DNA from: Arthrobacter sp. DWC3
GTDB lineage: Bacteria > Actinomycetota > Actinomycetes > Actinomycetales > Micrococcaceae
Assembly (NCBI RefSeq): GCF_002929375.1
Contig: NZ_PJIP01000003.1
Location: 124,001 to 188,000 of the forward strand
Direction of reading: 5' to 3'
DNA length: 64,000 nucleotides
Position numbers and translations under genes: made by a program. The number at the start of each line of letters is the position of its first letter. Within the stretch, counting starts at the first letter, position 1. Below the pieces are notes generated by a model, which saw only the letters and a program-made list of their open reading frames with translations, did no database searches and was not told where the DNA came from. This document shows positions 61,048 to 64,000 of the stretch, piece by piece.

Positions 61048-62559
61048 TCAGCTGCCGAAGGAGACGATCGGCAGGGCGGAGGTCGCCACGTCGTCCGGCG
61101 AACCGGCCGACTGCTCACTGTTCCGCAGCAGGGTCACGTTCGACGACGCCGGCAGGGACCGCTGGCGGCCCGCCGTGAGGCGTGCGTAGGCGAGGGACGA
61201 GCCGGAGGCGGTGCCGTGGTCGTCGTCGCCACGCCGTGCACCGGTGTCCCCGGCATGGCCGGTCGCCTGCACGGGGCTGCTGTCGGGCACGCGGTGGAAC
61301 CGCTGGCCGGCGGGGTTGTCCGGGTCGTAGGCATGGCTGCCGGTCCTCCCGGCGCGGTCCCCGTCGGTCCCTGCGCCGACAGGGGCCGCTGCGGGCTCGC
61401 CGTGCGCCATCAGGACCTGGCCCGACGTCCTGGGGGAGACGTCCGGGGAGATACGGTCGTCGGAGGTGCGGTCGTCGGTGGCGGCGGGCCCCTCGGCGGG
61501 GCTGGGGAACTCCCCGGAGTGTGCCCTGCCGTCGGGCAGCCGAGCGGCCCCGGGACCGAACGTGTCCGTCCCCAGGTCGTCGCCCCATGCGAGGCGCTCC
61601 TCGTGGGCGAGCCGCGCGCGCTCGGCGGCCTCGTGCTGCTCGCGTTCGATGAACTCCACGTCCGCCTCGAGCGTGGCGAGCATGCCTTCCGCCTCGCGGA
61701 TCATGCCGGCATCCTCGAGGGCCACGCCGCGCACCAGCCACTGGGCGAGGGCGAATTCCGCGGCCAGCGCCGCGCGGCGTGAGAGGTGGGGGTCGACGGC
61801 GGTCGTCCGGGCTCCGGCGTAGGCCTCGTGGACGGCGTCCACGAAGGCGGTGTCCTCGGCGGCGGCGAGCCAGGCGAAGTCCTCGGCCGGATCACTCACG
61901 CACAGGTCCGTCCAGCCGGTCACGGCGGACACCCGGCCCGCGGAGACGAGCAGGTGGTCCTCGTGGAGGTCGCCGTGGACGACGGTGGGGCTGAAGCGCC
62001 ACAGCGTCACGTCCTCGAGCGCGTGCTCCCACCGGCGCAGCAGGATCGCGGGGATCCGGCCGGTCGTGGCGGCCTGGTCGAGCTCGTTCAGCTTCCGCTG
62101 GCGGTACTCGTCCGCCTCGTAGCTGGGCAGGTCGGCACGCTGGACCATGTCCTTCGGCAGTTCGTGGATCGCGGCGAGGACGCGGCCGAGTTCCCGCGCC
62201 ATCGCCTGGCCGCCGGCCGTGAGCCCATCCAGGGGACGGGTGGTCCCTGCGAGGTGGGAGTACACGAACGTGCTGAGCTCCCCCTGCCGTACGCTGCCGG
62301 CCATGTGGGGGATGAGGAAGGGGAGTTCCGCCTTGACCGCGGGCGTGAAGGCGCGCAGTGCCTGCAGCTCCGTCTCGAGCCGCATACTGGCCTCGGCGTG
62401 TCTCGGCGAACGGACCCTCCACTGCTTGCCCGCGTCGTCGACGAGCAGGGCGGAGTCGAAGTCCGCAGCGTCGTCGGGCGCCCCGGCGACGCCCGTCGGG
62501 GCCAGGCCGGGTACAGCGGCGCTTGCGATGGCAGCAAGTTCCATGGGTGTCCGTTTCAC
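61048..62559 (-). CDS. Atypical APH-fold phosphotransferase with disordered tail
   Basis: A 503-residue protein. Residues about 30-330 have the aminoglycoside/macrolide phosphotransferase fold: RVRSPRHAEASMRLETELQALRAF, FLIPHMAGSV, and TVVHGDLHEDHLLV near 190. Two usual metal-site residues are altered: the Asn after HGDxxxx is His, and the IDW aspartate is replaced (VTGWTDLCVSDPAEDFAWL). The last 170 residues are Gly/Asp/Pro-rich and disordered. It may be a pseudokinase or use another substrate. GTG 62559 lies 7 nt after TACGGT; ATG 62544 is an alternative. It sits between adnB and nudC, as in other actinobacteria. Confidence 0.82.
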   Translation of the reverse strand: MKRTPMELAAIASAAVPGLAPTGVAGAPDDAADFDSALLVDDAGKQWRVRSPRHAEASMRLETELQALRAFTPAVKAELPFLIPHMAGSVRQGELSTFVYSHLAGTTRPLDGLTAGGQAMARELGRVLAAIHELPKDMVQRADLPSYEADEYRQRKLNELDQAATTGRIPAILLRRWEHALEDVTLWRFSPTVVHGDLHEDHLLVSAGRVSAVTGWTDLCVSDPAEDFAWLAAAEDTAFVDAVHEAYAGARTTAVDPHLSRRAALAAEFALAQWLVRGVALEDAGMIREAEGMLATLEADVEFIEREQHEAAERARLAHEERLAWGDDLGTDTFGPGAARLPDGRAHSGEFPSPAEGPAATDDRTSDDRISPDVSPRTSGQVLMAHGEPAAAPVGAGTDGDRAGRTGSHAYDPDNPAGQRFHRVPDSSPVQATGHAGDTGARRGDDDHGTASGSSLAYARLTAGRQRSLPASSNVTLLRNSEQSAGSPDDVATSALPIVSFGS

Positions 62560-62707
62560 AAGGTCCACCGTAGGGCGTCCCCGCTCCGCCCGCCCAGTTG
62601 GAGTGCGGCGCGTCGCCAGATGGACTACTCGTCTTCGGTCCTGCACTCCTCCTCCACGGGCACCGATCGAAATGGGTTTTGGGAGAGCGAGAACGTACCG
62701 TAGAAGC

Positions 62708-63664
62708 ATGACCGAACCCCTCCGGACCCTCGTGCTGCCTCCCCTCGGATCGCTGCCGCTCTCGCGCACGGATTCCGACCGGGACGGTGACGCGAGGACC
62801 GCCGAAGGCCTCCTCGAGGGGCTCTGGTCCTCGGAGGAGACGAAGGTCCTGCTCCTGGCGCGCGGGAAGGCCCCGGTGGAGGGCACGGCGCTGCGGCTCC
62901 TCGCGCCGTCCGAGCTGCAGCGGCCCGGACTGCTCGTCTACCTCGGACGGATCAACGAGGGGGCCGCCGACGCCGGCAGCCCCGTGGTCCTCGCCGTCCT
63001 CGAGGCGGAGGACCCCGCCGTGGCGCCCCTGGACCAGTGGCTGGGACTGCGCGAGGTCGCCGCGTCCCTCGACGCCCGCGACGCCGGGCTCTTCGTCGAG
63101 GCCGCCGCCGTCGCGAACTGGCACGCGACACACACGCACTGTCCCCGCTGCGGCACCGCCACGGAAGTCCGCGACGGCGGCTGGGTGCGGCAGTGCCCCG
63201 CCGACGGCTCGCAGCACTACCCGCGCACCGACGCCGCGATCATCGTCTCGGTGATCGACGAGGACGACCGCCTGCTCCTCGGCTCGGCGATGGCATGGCC
63301 CGAGGACCGCTACTCCACGCTCGCCGGCTTCGTCGAGCCGGGGGAGTCCCTCGAGGCCGCCGTCATCCGCGAGGTGGGCGAGGAGTCCGGGATCGAGATC
63401 CAGTCGCCCGAGTACCTCGGGTCCCAGCCCTGGCCCTTCCCTGCGTCGCTGATGCTCGGCTTCACGGCCCGCGCCGTCACCACGGACGCGGTGCCCGACC
63501 GCGAGGAGATGCGCTCCGTGCGGTGGTTCACGCGCGAGCAGCTCTTCACCGAGGTGCGGGACGGGACGATCGCCGTCGCGGGCGGCGTCTCGATCGCGCG
63601 CGCGCTCATCGAGCACTGGTACGGCGGACCGCTGGACGAACAGCCATCGGAGGCGCGTCCCTGA
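62708..63664 (+). CDS. nudC: NADH pyrophosphatase / NAD-cap hydrolase NudC
   Basis: A 318-residue Nudix enzyme cleaving NADH and NAD-capped RNA. A degenerate N-terminal domain precedes a zinc site (C145 and C148 in HCPRCG, C163 in [13 protein letters not shown]; the fourth ligand is not a cysteine, as is common in actinobacteria). The Nudix box [22 protein letters not shown] starts at 207 with all glutamates present; [14 protein letters not shown] is the NudC-specific SQPWPFPxS motif. ATG 62708 lies 6 nt after TACCGT. The uvrD2 start overlaps its stop (TGATG). Confidence 0.95.
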   Translation: MTEPLRTLVLPPLGSLPLSRTDSDRDGDARTAEGLLEGLWSSEETKVLLLARGKAPVEGTALRLLAPSELQRPGLLVYLGRINEGAADAGSPVVLAVLEAEDPAVAPLDQWLGLREVAASLDARDAGLFVEAAAVANWHATHTHCPRCGTATEVRDGGWVRQCPADGSQHYPRTDAAIIVSVIDEDDRLLLGSAMAWPEDRYSTLAGFVEPGESLEAAVIREVGEESGIEIQSPEYLGSQPWPFPASLMLGFTARAVTTDAVPDREEMRSVRWFTREQLFTEVRDGTIAVAGGVSIARALIEHWYGGPLDEQPSEARP

Positions 63665-64000
63665 TGACCGGGATTCTGCTCGAGGACGGCATCCTCGAGG
63701 GGCTCGACGACGAACAGCGCACCGTGGCGAGCACCCTCACCGGCCCGCTCTGCGTCCTCGCCGGGGCAGGCACCGGCAAGACGCGCGCCATCACCCACCG
63801 CATCGCGTACGGGGTCGACACCGGCGTGTACAAGCCGCAGCAGGTGCTCGCCGTGACGTTCACCGCCCGCGCGGCGGCGGAGATGCGCACGCGCCTCCGC
63901 GACCTCGGGGCCGGCGGGGTGCAGGCCCGCACCTTCCACGCCGCGGCGCTCCGACAGCTGCAGTACTTCTGGCCCCAGGCCGTCGGCGGGCCCCTCCCGG
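63664..64000 (+). CDS. uvrD2: ATP-dependent DNA helicase UvrD2, 5' part
   Basis: The first 112 residues of an SF1A helicase, running off the window. It opens with [24 protein letters not shown] (Q motif), then the Walker [21 protein letters not shown] and [18 protein letters not shown] (motif Ia), [14 protein letters not shown] (motif Ib). This start is typical of UvrD2, and the place directly behind nudC matches mycobacteria. ATG 63664 overlaps the nudC stop by 1 nt. Whether the C-terminal HRDC and tetracysteine parts of UvrD2 are present cannot be seen. Confidence 0.92.
   Translation, partial: MTGILLEDGILEGLDDEQRTVASTLTGPLCVLAGAGTGKTRAITHRIAYGVDTGVYKPQQVLAVTFTARAAAEMRTRLRDLGAGGVQARTFHAAALRQLQYFWPQAVGGPLP

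Overview
The window is a stretch of a high-GC actinobacterial chromosome. Gene content and order (typA, ferredoxin-dapC, dapD/dapE, sigE-anti-sigma-tatB-mrp, then a moeZ / ferritin-like / DEAD-helicase block and adnAB-nudC-uvrD2) match Actinomycetota. The gluABCD-type glutamate transporter, the DUF222-HNH gene and the overall protein character point to a Micrococcaceae, Arthrobacter-like organism. The species cannot be fixed from the sequence alone. I see no prophage, insertion sequence, CRISPR array, rRNA or tRNA; most of it is conserved core chromosome.

Layout. 1-12.7 kb: the 3' part of typA, a small membrane protein, an ArsR-type regulator, a stand-alone SH3-like protein, fdxA-dapC, gltA, galE, a secreted polysaccharide deacetylase with two duplicated C-terminal modules, and dapD/dapE back to back; dapC, dapD and dapE all serve the succinylase route to lysine and peptidoglycan precursors. 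12.7-16.1 kb: a glutamate-type ABC transporter (gluA-B-C-D) on the minus strand. 16.2-19.8 kb: LOG-family protein, DivIVA-type membrane protein, 3-methyladenine glycosylase, PIG-V-like glycosyltransferase and DUF3117. 19.8-27 kb: O-methyltransferase, sigE with its anti-sigma factor, tatB, mrp, a DUF1003 protein, a soluble MgtE_N/CBS protein and a general-stress-type membrane protein. 27-32 kb: aminopeptidase P, divergent from an SDR-MarR-quinone reductase operon with a palindromic candidate operator, then a PHP phosphoesterase. 31.9-41.1 kb: DUF222-HNH protein tail to tail with a DNA methyltransferase, a DEAD-box helicase, an RNB ribonuclease, a YdeI-like protein, a ferritin-fold protein, DUF3107 and a TetR regulator.

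41.2-52.9 kb holds moeZ and then what looks like the whole coproporphyrin-dependent haem pathway: hemA on the minus strand, divergent from hemE-hemY-hemQ-hemH-hemC-hemD-hemB-hemL. These nine genes cover every step from glutamyl-tRNA to haem b. 52.9-64 kb is a DNA-repair block: a DnaQ-type exonuclease, an alkyltransferase-like protein without the acceptor cysteine, the adnA-adnB helicase-nuclease pair, an atypical phosphotransferase, nudC and the start of uvrD2.

Gene expression themes. Many genes start 6-7 nt after a TANNNT hexamer and lack a Shine-Dalgarno sequence, which suggests many leaderless mRNAs. Within operons, ATGA/GTGA/TGATG start-stop overlaps are the rule. Strong GC-rich hairpins close several units. 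I found no clearly new defence or biosynthetic system. The items most worth a second look are the DUF222-HNH/methyltransferase pair, the palindrome in front of the SDR-MarR-Qor operon, the His-rich tail of HemA, the duplicated modules of the deacetylase and the atypical phosphotransferase.
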